A model generated the notes under the pieces. It worked only from the letters and a program-made list of their open reading frames with translations. It did not search any database and was not told the origin of the DNA. The position numbers were made by a program, and so were the translations under genes. A DNA stretch of 64,000 bases from Aerococcus urinaehominis (GTDB taxonomy: Bacteria > Bacillota > Bacilli > Lactobacillales > Aerococcaceae). Location of the stretch: contig NZ_CP014163.1 of NCBI RefSeq assembly GCF_001543245.1, forward strand, positions 682,001-746,000, given 5' to 3'. Shown in pieces: positions 54,458-63,150 of the stretch (positions are counted from its first letter, which is position 1; each line of letters opens with the position of its first letter).

Positions 54458-54611
54458 AAGGATTCAGTTCTAAGCACCGGCCCTCACACCCTGCTTAGTC
54501 GGGTTCAGTCCGGCAGAACTGAAGTCCTTTCATAAAATCCGACACAATATCTACGATATTGGTCGTCTTTTATTCCAAGGATTCAGTTCTAAGCGCCAGC
54601 CCTCACACCCT
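54458..54611 (-). repeat. Modular palindromic element, copy G (one full, one half module)
   Basis: A right half-module ends at CACACCC (about 54490). A full module (54498-54610) follows, with second stem AGAACTGAA/TTCAGTTCT, TCCTT/AAGGA and loop stem CAATATC/GATATTG. Its outermost arms (AGTCCGGC against GCCAGCCC) are largely mismatched. Read on the minus strand it starts directly after the stop codon of the gene at 54612. Confidence 0.7.
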
Positions 54612-55079
54612 TTAAGCTTCTGTGATAAAGAAGTCCTCAACTGTTAGGCTTAGATTTTCAGCCTGGTAGGATGGTTGGGTTGGTAGGCCTTGGAAGGGAA
54701 AATCATCAACAATCATGATTGCCTCGTGGTCTTGCCAGTCACCTAGAAAGTCATGGTCTACCTGCCAGTCAACCGGTTCAAAGTTAACACCAAAATCATC
54801 AACTTCTAGCTGTAGCTTGCCAGCTAAAGCTTGTAGGGTGCTACCAGTTAAATTAACTAGTAAAATGGCGGTCCGAGCCACACCATCTCGGCGTTTAGGC
54901 AGGGCTTCCAGGGCAAAAATATTGACATGACCTGGGGTAAATTCAGACTGGAATTGATCAACAAAGGTCTGGATAGACTGGAGCGCCTGGTCCACATCTC
55001 CCTTGGCCTGGTCTAAGGTTAACTTATTGAACTCTTCCGCTTGTCCAGCACTCAGGACTGCTTTAATTTGATTTGCCAT
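54612..55079 (-). CDS. Hypothetical cytoplasmic protein
   Basis: 155 residues, acidic, without signal peptide or membrane helices. The first half is helical (AGQAEEFNKLTLDQAKGDVDQAL) and the second beta-rich (HVNIFALEALPKRRDGVARTAILLVNLTGSTLQALAGKL, AIMIVDDFPFQGLP). I do not recognise a family. The ATG at 55079 has AAAAGGAG upstream. The stop codon touches a palindromic repeat module. Confidence 0.65.
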   Translation of the reverse strand: MANQIKAVLSAGQAEEFNKLTLDQAKGDVDQALQSIQTFVDQFQSEFTPGHVNIFALEALPKRRDGVARTAILLVNLTGSTLQALAGKLQLEVDDFGVNFEPVDWQVDHDFLGDWQDHEAIMIVDDFPFQGLPTQPSYQAENLSLTVEDFFITEA

Positions 55080-55176
55080 AAATATCTCCTTTTCAAACAA
55101 TCTCGTATGCCTATTATATTAAAAAGATTAACACTTGCCAACCATTAGCCGCCTAAGGGCTTGGCAATAAACCAGT

Positions 55177-55210
55177 AAAGGGCCCGGCAGAACTGCCAGG
55201 CCCTTTCATA
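55177..55210 (-). terminator. Terminator after the GH3 gene
   Basis: AAAGGGCCTGGCAG pairs with CTGCCGGGCCCTTT (one mismatch); the minus-strand tail is only TTTACTGG, so termination may be partial. Confidence 0.6.
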
Positions 55211-55238
55211 ACTATATTTGTAGAGGAAACGAATGTTT

Positions 55239-57299
55239 CTAATAGGTTAAACCAAAGCCATAAGTATATTTACCGCCCTGCTTGTCTTCATAAGCATATG
55301 GGATGTCCATATATTTTTCCTTGTCGTAGCCTGGCACATCATTAGGAGAGGCACAGATTCCATTTTCATCAACTGCGATAGCAGCTTGGTTGGCTGGCAA
55401 GGTAATCGGTAACTTGCCGGTTGGCTTGTAATTGCCGAAATGAACATCAAAAATCGCTTCGATAAAACTATTGAAGGAAGCAGTCAAGCCGTCTGCCAAT
55501 TCTTCTACACCCTCAAGCACAAATGGCAGGTCAAAGTTGACGTTGATGATAACTTGGTCAACATGAGCGGCCACATCGCGTACCTTATCCATATCCACGT
55601 TAGTTTCTTTGTGGATAGCTAAATCAAGGTAACCATCAGTTGCTTCGAAATAAGAACCTGAAATTGGTTCTAGTAAAAGAATGGCAATATCAGCAGCCTT
55701 ATAGTCAGTGACAACTTGGATATGCGGGAACTTGTCCTGCAATTGTCCTGGTAGGGCAGCGGCAATTTCATCGGTATTACCAAAGTTTCCAGATTTTTCC
55801 CGTGCCTTCAGCTCTTCTTCGTTGTAAACCTTAGTTAAGAGGTCAACGTAAATCTTCTTGCCAGCCACCTTATCTTCTGTTAAGGGCAGGACATTGTTTT
55901 CGTTTTTCAGTAGAACAACAGATTTCTGATGGGCTTGGTAGGCCTTGGTCCGTTTTTCTAGGGTGTTGACATTATCATCAGCCGTGGCCACATCGGCATA
56001 AGGGTTTTCAAAGAGGGCTAATTGGAAGAGTTCAATTAAGGTGCCCTGAACTAATTTGTCAACCTGGGCTGGATCAGCCAAGTTTTCAATGGCTTCTTGG
56101 AAGGTATCCGCATCAGTTGTTCCTGACACAATATTGGTACCAGCAGCCATGATTTTAGCGGCCCGCTCAGGCAAGCTCAAGTTTTCAGCACCCCAGGCCA
56201 TGGAGTTAAGCACTCCGGTATCAGAGTTGACATAGCCCTTAAAGCCCATTTGATTTCTTAGTAAATCAGTAACAAACTGCTTATTATAGGCAAAAGCAAT
56301 TTCTTCCTCAAATTCACCAGTAAATGGCGCTTGTGGCGTAGCTGATTTATCATTAGAAGGAATGGCATAGTAAGGCATGATTGATGATGGATTTTCATCA
56401 ATAGCGGCTTGGAATGGTGGCAGGTGGTATTTTTCTAGTGAGCCAGGTGTTGGATAAACATTGAATTTACCCTCAGCATAATGAGGGTCAAAACCATTTT
56501 CACGGGCCCCACCACCCGGGAAGTGTTTAATGGTTAGGGCAATCGAGTCTTCATCAAGCTGGTCACCTTGGTATTCTTTAATGAGTTGCTTGGCAATTTT
56601 AGAGATTTGTTCAGGATTTTCACCAAAAGTTCCTGACGTTCTAAACCAGCGTGGATCTGTCGCTGTATCCACCATGTACATATAGCCCTTGCGGATGTTG
56701 GCAGCTAAAAATTCTTCATGACCCGCTTCAGCAAAATCAGCGACCACCTGGTCATCCTGAGTGGCTGCAATCCCTAAAGTACCAGGATATTGGGTGAAAT
56801 TACCGCCTGAGGTTTGGCCATTGAAGGTCGGTGAGGCATTCTCATTTTTCGAGTTTGATAAGACAACAACTGGAATACCTAAACGGCTGTCTTCGGCAAT
56901 TTCCTGCAAGGCGTTAGCCCACTCGGCGTGCTGAGAAGCTTTGGCATTTTCCCGCACAATAATGTGACGCATCTGCAAATCCTTAATCATAGTTGTCGTT
57001 GGATATTCGTGGGTCTTAACTGGTTTTTCATGGTCCTTGTCAACCTCAGAAATAATACCATTAAAACTGGTTGGCTCTCCTTCTTCAACGGAAATCCCCA
57101 TTGGTTTATCATTAATTAAAAACATGCCTGCCTTTTCCCGGCTGTTCATACGGCTAACAAGGTCAGCAGCCCGCTCTTCGGCCGATAGACGCCAATCCTC
57201 ATAAGGATTTAGCTGGCCATCACCATTTAAATCACGAAATTGTAGGCCATCCACTTCAATAATTTGTTTGTGGCGCGAACCTAATGCTACTTGTTTCAT
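55239..57299 (-). CDS. Glycoside hydrolase family 3 (beta-glucosidase-like)
   Basis: 686 residues, cytoplasmic (no signal peptide). The N-terminal GH3 barrel has SRLGIPVVVLSNSKNENAS, ALTIKHFPGGGARENGFDPH (substrate-binding KHF) and FKGYVNSDTGVLNSMAWG, whose Asp is the probable nucleophile. The C-terminal alpha/beta sandwich domain begins near KSVVLLKNENNVLPL. A calcium-loop-like DLNGDGQLNPYEDW sits near the N-terminus. The substrate (beta-glucoside, beta-xyloside or similar) cannot be read. The ATG at 57299 has AAAGGAG seven bases upstream. A cre site at the promoter predicts catabolite repression. Confidence 0.92.
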   Translation of the reverse strand: MKQVALGSRHKQIIEVDGLQFRDLNGDGQLNPYEDWRLSAEERAADLVSRMNSREKAGMFLINDKPMGISVEEGEPTSFNGIISEVDKDHEKPVKTHEYPTTTMIKDLQMRHIIVRENAKASQHAEWANALQEIAEDSRLGIPVVVLSNSKNENASPTFNGQTSGGNFTQYPGTLGIAATQDDQVVADFAEAGHEEFLAANIRKGYMYMVDTATDPRWFRTSGTFGENPEQISKIAKQLIKEYQGDQLDEDSIALTIKHFPGGGARENGFDPHYAEGKFNVYPTPGSLEKYHLPPFQAAIDENPSSIMPYYAIPSNDKSATPQAPFTGEFEEEIAFAYNKQFVTDLLRNQMGFKGYVNSDTGVLNSMAWGAENLSLPERAAKIMAAGTNIVSGTTDADTFQEAIENLADPAQVDKLVQGTLIELFQLALFENPYADVATADDNVNTLEKRTKAYQAHQKSVVLLKNENNVLPLTEDKVAGKKIYVDLLTKVYNEEELKAREKSGNFGNTDEIAAALPGQLQDKFPHIQVVTDYKAADIAILLLEPISGSYFEATDGYLDLAIHKETNVDMDKVRDVAAHVDQVIINVNFDLPFVLEGVEELADGLTASFNSFIEAIFDVHFGNYKPTGKLPITLPANQAAIAVDENGICASPNDVPGYDKEKYMDIPYAYEDKQGGKYTYGFGLTY

Positions 57300-57317
57300 A
57301 TACAATCTCCTTTCGTT

Positions 57318-57331
57318 TTTAAACGCTTACA
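57318..57331 (-). promoter_or_regulatory. cre site at the GH3 transcription start
   Basis: TGTAAGCGTTTAAA on the minus strand matches 13 of 14 positions of the cre consensus. It sits just downstream of the -10 element, at the expected start of transcription. Confidence 0.8.
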
Positions 57332-57336
57332 AAAAT

Positions 57337-57365
57337 AATATAGCATTTTTTAAGATAAGCTACAA
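57337..57365 (-). promoter_or_regulatory. Promoter of the GH3 gene
   Basis: TTGTAG (57360-57365) and TATATT (57337-57342) with a 17-base spacer on the minus strand. Confidence 0.6.
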
Positions 57366-57453
57366 TAGCAAGGTCAGCAGGTCTTGAGCTTTATCACTTG
57401 ATATATTTCGGATTCGTATTATAATGCTAGTAAAAGATCAAAGGAGCATCAAC

Positions 57454-58533
57454 ATGACAAATTTAAAAGAAAAGTATGGCTTTAAAGCCGACCAAGGTCT
57501 GGAAATTGGCCTCTATTCCCTAGGTGATTTGGACCCTAATCCCCATACCGGTGAAACTATTTCTGAAGAGCAACGCATCAATGAATTAGTTGAAATTGCT
57601 GTTCATGCTGAGCAAGCCGGTCTCGATATTTTTGCCCTGGGTGAAAGTCATCAACGCTATTTTATCTCGCAAGCCCATGCCGTCATCCTGGGTGCCATTG
57701 CCCAAGCAACTAGCAAGATTAAGTTAACTTCTGGTTCGACGATTGTTTCCACCTCAGATCCGGTGCGAATTTATGAAAACTTTGCCACCCTCTCCCTGCT
57801 CAGTCACGGCCGGATGGAGCTCATCGGCGGTCGGGCATCACGGGTGGGTCTCTACTCCCTATTAGGCTACGACCTTCGTGATTATGAAGAATTATTTGAA
57901 GAAAAATTTGACCTACTTAATCTGATTAATGAAAAGGTTGAAGCTGGTGAATTAGTCACTTGGTCAGGTCAATATCGAGCTCCCCTGAACAATGCTGAAA
58001 TTCTACCTAAGCCTAAGGATAACTTCCTGAAAATTTGGCGGGCAGTTGGAGGACCAGCTGATTCCGCCATCAAGGCGGGCCGGGCCGGTGTGCCGATGAC
58101 TCTGACCACCTTGGCTGGCCCATCAATGGCCTTTATGCCAGCAGTTCAGGGTTACCGTCAAGCTCTGAGTGATAGTGGCTACCAGGCAGATGAATTCCCA
58201 CTCACAACCGCCTCACCCCTGTGGCTAGGTGATACGGTTGAAGAGGCCATGCGGGAATTTTATCCACAAGTCTTTAATGGCTTTTACTATGCTAACGGGA
58301 GTCAATTCCCTAAACAACAGTTTGCCCAAACCAAACATGTTTCAGACACCATGAATGTTGGTGATCCTAGTCTCGTTATCGATAAGTTACTCCACCAACA
58401 TGAATTATACGGCATGGACCGCTATATTGCCCAAATCGACTTCGGTGGCGCCTCAGTTGACCGCATCAAACGCGTGATTGACCTCTTAGGTGAAAAAGTC
58501 TTACCTGAAGTTAAAAAATATACCAAGTCATAA
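57454..58533 (+). CDS. Luciferase-like (LLM class) flavin-dependent oxidoreductase
   Basis: 359-residue bacterial-luciferase-fold protein: LEIGLYSLGD, HAEQAGLDIFALGESHQRYF, ILGAIAQATSKIKLTSGSTIVSTSDPVRIYENFATLSLLSHGRMELIGGR and FLKIWRAVGG. The conserved barrel and FMN-binding pattern are clear; the substrate is unknown. The ATG at 57454 has AAAGGAG seven bases upstream; the earlier in-frame start lacks one. It is divergent from the GH3 gene. Confidence 0.9.
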   Translation: MTNLKEKYGFKADQGLEIGLYSLGDLDPNPHTGETISEEQRINELVEIAVHAEQAGLDIFALGESHQRYFISQAHAVILGAIAQATSKIKLTSGSTIVSTSDPVRIYENFATLSLLSHGRMELIGGRASRVGLYSLLGYDLRDYEELFEEKFDLLNLINEKVEAGELVTWSGQYRAPLNNAEILPKPKDNFLKIWRAVGGPADSAIKAGRAGVPMTLTTLAGPSMAFMPAVQGYRQALSDSGYQADEFPLTTASPLWLGDTVEEAMREFYPQVFNGFYYANGSQFPKQQFAQTKHVSDTMNVGDPSLVIDKLLHQHELYGMDRYIAQIDFGGASVDRIKRVIDLLGEKVLPEVKKYTKS

Positions 58534-58534
58534 G

Positions 58535-58577
58535 AAAAAGCTAGTAGGGGTAAGCATTTTCCCTTACTAGCTTTTTA
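58535..58577. terminator. Bidirectional terminator between LLM oxidoreductase and CLC genes
   Basis: AAAAAGCTAGTAGGGG pairs with TTCCCTTACTAGCTTTTT, giving A/T runs on both strands. Confidence 0.85.
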
Positions 58578-58580
58578 CAT

Positions 58581-59768
58581 TTATTCCATGATTTTTTGCT
58601 GGCCGTAGACTGAAAAATTGCCATTTAGGCTATAGGCCAATAAGATAACCGGCAAGGCCCAAGGCATAATCTCAGGGCCAAAAATTTCCATGGTGATTAA
58701 CATGGGGGCGATAACTGTATTGGTAGCCACCGCAAATACAGTCACATAACCTAGGGCGGCTACGGTTAGGTTGGGCAAACCTAGCCAGGGCGCTAGGACA
58801 TAGCCCAAACAGGTCCCTATCGTAAACATCGGGGTTACTTCCCCACCTTGGAAACCGATCGACAGAGTCAAAACAGTTAAGGCTAATTTCCAGAGCCAAT
58901 CCCAGGTTAAGGCTTGACCACCGTTAAAGATAGCTTCAATAATGGGTTCACCTAAACCAGAATAGCGACCACCAGTTAATAAGAGTAAAGCCGCTAGGAT
59001 AATCCCACCTAGGGCCACTCTCAGGTAGGGGTTCTTCATTAAATGGCTGGCTACTGCCTTACCCTTCTCTAAGCCATGGGCAAATAATTGCCCGGCCAAG
59101 CTAAAGATTAAAGCCATGACAATTAGCTGCCAGACTGGGGCATGGGAAAGCTGGGGTAAATCAACGGTAAAGTGGGCGTGGTGGAGCTTAAGAGCAGATG
59201 ATACCCCCAGCGATGTATAGGCTGCTAGCATGGTTGGCAATAACACACTGAGCAATAAGCGTCCAGAAGTTAGTAATTCTAAGGCAAAAAAAGTTGCCGC
59301 TAAAGGGGTGCCAAACAAGCCAGCAAAACCAGCAGCAATCCCAAATATGACACTGTAAGCCTGGTCCTTATCTTTAAACCAGCGGTCAAACTGCTGACCC
59401 ATAGTGGCACCGATTTGTACTGCCACACCTTCACGACCTGCTGATCCCCCCACCAAATGGGTTAGCCAAGTGGCGACAATAACGATAGGAATCAAAAGGG
59501 GCGGGATTCGATAGTTATCATCCCTCTGATGGACTGCATTAAATATCAGTGACATACCAGCTAGACTCTCCGGACTATAACGCTGGTAAATCCAAACAAT
59601 GACCAGACCAACTAGGGGCAAGGCTAGAACCAAGGGAAGATAATAAGCTTGGTTAAGACTAATCATAAAATTTAAACCGTGGCTAAAAAGCGCTTCTAAG
59701 GCATCGACTACCGCACCAATCACTAAGGCCAGTGGCAGTAAATATGTTTTTTCTCCTAAAACTTTCAT
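58581..59768 (-). CDS. CLC-family chloride/fluoride channel or antiporter
   Basis: 395-residue polytopic membrane protein with the CLC signature VGGSAGREGVAVQIGATMGQ and the later GFQGGEVTPMFTIGTCLGY loop. The first selectivity loop (usually GSGIP in chloride-type CLCs) reads LAGMSLIFNAV, and the loop around GREGP is GREGV. These departures resemble the CLC-F (fluoride/proton) branch, but I cannot prove that without alignment. No fluoride riboswitch was seen upstream. There are no CBS domains. AGAGGTG precedes the ATG. Confidence 0.85.
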   Translation of the reverse strand: MKVLGEKTYLLPLALVIGAVVDALEALFSHGLNFMISLNQAYYLPLVLALPLVGLVIVWIYQRYSPESLAGMSLIFNAVHQRDDNYRIPPLLIPIVIVATWLTHLVGGSAGREGVAVQIGATMGQQFDRWFKDKDQAYSVIFGIAAGFAGLFGTPLAATFFALELLTSGRLLLSVLLPTMLAAYTSLGVSSALKLHHAHFTVDLPQLSHAPVWQLIVMALIFSLAGQLFAHGLEKGKAVASHLMKNPYLRVALGGIILAALLLLTGGRYSGLGEPIIEAIFNGGQALTWDWLWKLALTVLTLSIGFQGGEVTPMFTIGTCLGYVLAPWLGLPNLTVAALGYVTVFAVATNTVIAPMLITMEIFGPEIMPWALPVILLAYSLNGNFSVYGQQKIME

Positions 59769-59882
59769 AATTTCACCTCTCTTGTATTATACACTTTAAT
59801 CCCGGGATTTAATGGTCAGCACATTGACTTTATTTGCTGGTCTTTATAAAATGTTAATAAGATGAATAAGAAGGAGTTTATT

Positions 59883-60713
59883 ATGCAGAAAAAACATCTA
59901 TTATCCCTAGTCCTACTAGCCAGCTTAGGACTAGCTGCTTGTAACCAGGCTGATCAAAATAATAGCAATCAAGCAGAAAGTCAGGACCAAGCCAGCCAGC
60001 AAGACCAGGTTGCGCGTCAAGTCAATTATTATATTGATCCCGCCACCACCCGGGTTGTCCCAGCCAAAGAAGGGGTTGACGACCAGGTCGTCCTAGCGAC
60101 TATCGACGATGTGCCCCGCAAGCTACCTGAAAATCCAACCAACTCAGTTCAAGAAGCCCGCGATATGATAAATCGTGGGATCAAAGGTATTTTCTTTGTG
60201 AATGGTATGTATCTAGAAGGTGAGCACGGTGAAGAAGGACGCAAAGCCCTCAAAGAAATTGCTGACATGGGCCACGTTATCGGTAACCACACCATGACCC
60301 ACTACGACCTGTCAGAAATTCCTAATGAAGAAGTCATGCGTTATGAAATTGTCCATAACCAAGATGTCATTGAAGAGACCATTGGTTATCGGCCTAAATT
60401 CTTCCGGGCACCTTTTGGTTCGCAAAACCCAGCCCTAGAAGCAATTCTTGAAGAGGAAAACATGGTTGCTATGACTTGGACATATGGTTTTGATTGGGAA
60501 GAAGCATACTCAGAACCTGAGCCATTGGCCGATATCATGGTCAATACCGAAATGCTATCCCCTGGTGCTAATATCCTGATGCATGATTTAACCTGGACCA
60601 GAGATGCCCTACCTAGTATCTTAGATGGTATTAGTAATAAGGGATATGGCTTTGTTGATCCCAATGAAATTGCTACACGTGAAGAAATGAAGGCTATGGG
60701 GATTGAACCTTAA
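59883..60713 (+). CDS. Polysaccharide deacetylase lipoprotein
   Basis: 276 residues. Lipoprotein signal MQKKHLLSLVLLASLGLAAC with lipidation at C20, then a Gln/Asn/Ser-rich linker, then a carbohydrate esterase 4 (NodB) domain. Its motif 1 is VVLATIDDVPR, motif 2 IGNHTMTHYDLS (zinc His pair), motif 3 FFRAPFGSQNPALE, and LMHDLTWT near the end. It probably N-deacetylates peptidoglycan or another wall glycan, as in lysozyme resistance; the substrate is inferred. The ATG at 59883 has AAGGAG upstream. Confidence 0.9.
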   Translation: MQKKHLLSLVLLASLGLAACNQADQNNSNQAESQDQASQQDQVARQVNYYIDPATTRVVPAKEGVDDQVVLATIDDVPRKLPENPTNSVQEARDMINRGIKGIFFVNGMYLEGEHGEEGRKALKEIADMGHVIGNHTMTHYDLSEIPNEEVMRYEIVHNQDVIEETIGYRPKFFRAPFGSQNPALEAILEEENMVAMTWTYGFDWEEAYSEPEPLADIMVNTEMLSPGANILMHDLTWTRDALPSILDGISNKGYGFVDPNEIATREEMKAMGIEP

Positions 60714-60750
60714 ATATCTAGCTAGAAAAGCTAAATAACCCATAAATACA

Positions 60751-60786
60751 ACAGAGGCTGTGACCTAGGTCACAGCCTCTTTTTCA
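60751..60786 (+). terminator. Terminator after the deacetylase gene
   Basis: AGAGGCTGTGACC pairs with GGTCACAGCCTCT, followed by TTTTTC. The minus strand lacks a clean T run, though it lies between convergent genes. Confidence 0.85.
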
Positions 60787-60842
60787 TTTATACTTATTCT
60801 CCCTAGTAGCCTTAGTTAATATCCGCTAATTTGTGTGAGTGC

Positions 60843-61706
60843 TTATTTTTTTAAGGCTTTTTGACCTAAAATCATGGCGCCAATAATACCAGCTTGGTCG
60901 CCTAGTCCTGGCGACACAATATAGTCATCCAAGTCAGGTAGCGGTAGGTAGTGGTTAAAAAGCTGGTCGAAGGCTTGACGCACCTTATCCATCAGACCAG
61001 GCACATTCATTAGGCCACCACCAATAACAATGACTTCAGGACGAAGGAGCACAGTAAAGTCACGGAGTCCTTGGCCGATATAGTCAGCTAAATAGTTATA
61101 AACCTGGTGGTCAGGACTAATTTCATGACTAGATTGACCTAAACGCGCCGCTACTGTGGGACCAGCAGCTAGACCTTCCAAGCAGTTGCCATGGGCCGGG
61201 CAGAGTCCAGCAAAATTATCATCAGCATCCTGGTCAATCACAATATGACCCATTTCTGGATGCCCAGCAGCCTGGAGTACCTGGCCTTGGTTGATAAATC
61301 CACCGCCAATACCGGTACCAATAGTTAAATAAAGCAGGCTATTTTTATGCTGACCTTGGCCATAGTAATATTCAGCTAGACCAGCAGCATTGACATCAGT
61401 GTCCCAACCAATTTTTTCAATATCTAAATGGTCATATAAATAAGCCAAAAAATTAAAATCGCGCCAAGCTAATTTGGGTGTGCCGGTTATATAACCATAA
61501 GTATCGGAATCCCTTATCACATCAATTGGCCCAAAAGAACCAACGCCTAGGCTAGTTAGCTGATACTCAGCAAAGAAATCAATAACAGCCGGCATGGTAA
61601 TTTCGGGTGTCTCGGTCGGAATACTCACTTTATCGATAATATTATATTCTTGGTCAGCGACCGCACAAATAAACTTAGTCCCACCTGCTTCAATACCGCC
61701 AATCAT
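60843..61706 (-). CDS. ROK-family sugar kinase (fructokinase-like)
   Basis: 287 residues. ATP-binding GGIEAGGTKFICAV, catalytic Asp in GWDTDVNAAGLAEYYYG, LYLTIGTGIGGGFI, and the zinc-type motif HPEMGHI...FAGLCPAHGNCLEGLAAGP typical of Gram-positive ScrK-like fructokinases. Glucose or mannose cannot be excluded. GAGGAGG precedes the ATG. No sucrose operon genes are adjacent. Confidence 0.88.
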   Translation of the reverse strand: MIGGIEAGGTKFICAVADQEYNIIDKVSIPTETPEITMPAVIDFFAEYQLTSLGVGSFGPIDVIRDSDTYGYITGTPKLAWRDFNFLAYLYDHLDIEKIGWDTDVNAAGLAEYYYGQGQHKNSLLYLTIGTGIGGGFINQGQVLQAAGHPEMGHIVIDQDADDNFAGLCPAHGNCLEGLAAGPTVAARLGQSSHEISPDHQVYNYLADYIGQGLRDFTVLLRPEVIVIGGGLMNVPGLMDKVRQAFDQLFNHYLPLPDLDDYIVSPGLGDQAGIIGAMILGQKALKK

Positions 61707-61767
61707 ATTTACGCCTCCTCGGTTTTAATGATATTACTTGTTCATATTATAGCAAAGCTGGAAAAAC

Positions 61768-61797
61768 AAAAAAAGAGGTGGCGACCCACCTCTTTTA
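61768..61797. terminator. Terminator after the CAP-domain surface protein gene
   Basis: Stem AAAAGAGGTGG / CCACCTCTTTT with a four-base loop and a minus-strand T run, about 30 bases after the stop codon at 61826. Confidence 0.85.
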
Positions 61798-61825
61798 GGA
61801 AAGTAATCTGATTAAGAAATAAAAG

Positions 61826-63013
61826 TTACCGATTTTTGCGGAATACTAAGCCAGTACCTAAACCTGCTAAGGCCAAGCCTAAACTTGCTAAGCTAACCGC
61901 ACCAGTAGCTGGTAATTTACCTGTATCAGCCTTGCTGCTAACTGGCGCTTGACCAGTTGCTGGTTGGCCACTAGCCGCTGCTTTGTTAGCTGGGGCAGCT
62001 TGCTTGTTTGCGGCCGCTTGAGCTTGGCCCTGGCTTGCTGGTTTAGCTTGTTGCTTGTTTGTGCTAGCTTTTTGATTGGTATTAGTTGCCGGTGTTGGGG
62101 CTACACCTGGCTTATCAGTATTTGCTGGTGTGGTTGGCGCTGTGCCCTGGTTACCAGTGTTTGATGGTGTGGTTGGCGCTGTACTTTGGTTGCCAGTATT
62201 TGCCGGTGTAGTTGGTGTTGTACCTTGGTTGCCGGTATTAGCTGGTGTCGTCGGTGTTGTACCTTGATTGCCAGTATTTGCCGGTGTAGTTGGTGTTGTA
62301 CCTTGGTTGCCAGTATTTGCCGGTGTAGTTGGCGCTGTGCCTTGGTTGCCGGTATTGGCTGGTGTGGTTGGCTGGTTCTGACCAACTTGACCAGGTCCTT
62401 GTTTTTGCGACAAAGCTAAGGCAGAAACTTGTCCGTAAGGGCCACCTGAAACTTGACCATAACCAAAGCTCTTATTGGCTGGATTTAAGATTTGATATAG
62501 GTGACCATTGTCAAAGTTAAAATGACCATTAGCTGCTTTAAGTGGTGCTACTTCTTTGTCCACCCACATATCAAATGATGAGCCAACACTTAGGCTGGTA
62601 CCAAAGGCTAAGTTTTCACCCCAGGCACTAGAGTCATTATAAGTCGCTGGGTTCACACCATCAGCAGTATGATTAATTTGGCCATGAGCGGCTGTTTCCT
62701 GAGCGCGACGCTGAGCAGTTTGTTCAACAGCAGTATCATAAGAGATGCCATTGACATATTGGTCCTTAGTCAAACCTTGGTTAGTCACGTAGGTCTGTAA
62801 AGTTTGTCCTTCAAAAGGAATACTAGGGTCATCATACATGGTTGACCGAGTAGTTTGAATTTCATTAATCGTTTGACTAGCAACACTTGAAGCAGCCGGA
62901 GTTGTCTCAGCTGATGTCACTGGCGCAGCTTGCACTGGTTGCGCTTGGGCAAGACCTGCCACAATGGCAGTTGTTGCTAGGGCGAGAACCAGATTAGAAG
63001 TCGTTTTTTTCAT
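61826..63013 (-). CDS. CAP (SCP/PR1)-domain LPXTG surface protein
   Basis: 395 residues. An ordinary Sec signal peptide (MKKTTSNLVLALATTAIVAGLAQAQPVQA; no YSIRK) is followed by a CAP domain (about 60-205) with RRAQETAAHGQINHT, SSAWGENLAFG and GHFNFDNGHLYQILNP. Seven 13-residue repeats of the type TTPANTGNQGTTP follow (39-bp DNA units). Then come a Gln/Ala/Lys-rich wall-spanning stretch, LPATG, a hydrophobic segment and FRKNR. AGGAGG precedes the ATG. CAP proteins are secreted, with varied and mostly undefined roles. Confidence 0.93.
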   Translation of the reverse strand: MKKTTSNLVLALATTAIVAGLAQAQPVQAAPVTSAETTPAASSVASQTINEIQTTRSTMYDDPSIPFEGQTLQTYVTNQGLTKDQYVNGISYDTAVEQTAQRRAQETAAHGQINHTADGVNPATYNDSSAWGENLAFGTSLSVGSSFDMWVDKEVAPLKAANGHFNFDNGHLYQILNPANKSFGYGQVSGGPYGQVSALALSQKQGPGQVGQNQPTTPANTGNQGTAPTTPANTGNQGTTPTTPANTGNQGTTPTTPANTGNQGTTPTTPANTGNQSTAPTTPSNTGNQGTAPTTPANTDKPGVAPTPATNTNQKASTNKQQAKPASQGQAQAAANKQAAPANKAAASGQPATGQAPVSSKADTGKLPATGAVSLASLGLALAGLGTGLVFRKNR

Positions 63014-63062
63014 GAAATTGCCTCCTAAGCAAATATAATTTTATTAACTAAATCATAAGCAA

Positions 63063-63091
63063 ATTATATTAAAACCTTAAGTTTTTGGCAA
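63063..63091 (-). promoter_or_regulatory. Promoter of the CAP-domain surface protein gene
   Basis: TTGCCA (63086-63091) and TATAAT (63063-63068) with a 17-base spacer on the minus strand. Confidence 0.75.
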
Positions 63092-63150
63092 GCAGATTCA
63101 CGCTTTTTATACTTAAAAATACAATCTAAATATTTAACAGACATTTCCCT

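Noticed and set aside
59769-59880. Fluoride riboswitch upstream of the CLC gene
   Set aside because: The conserved fluoride-aptamer segments were not found in the short upstream region.
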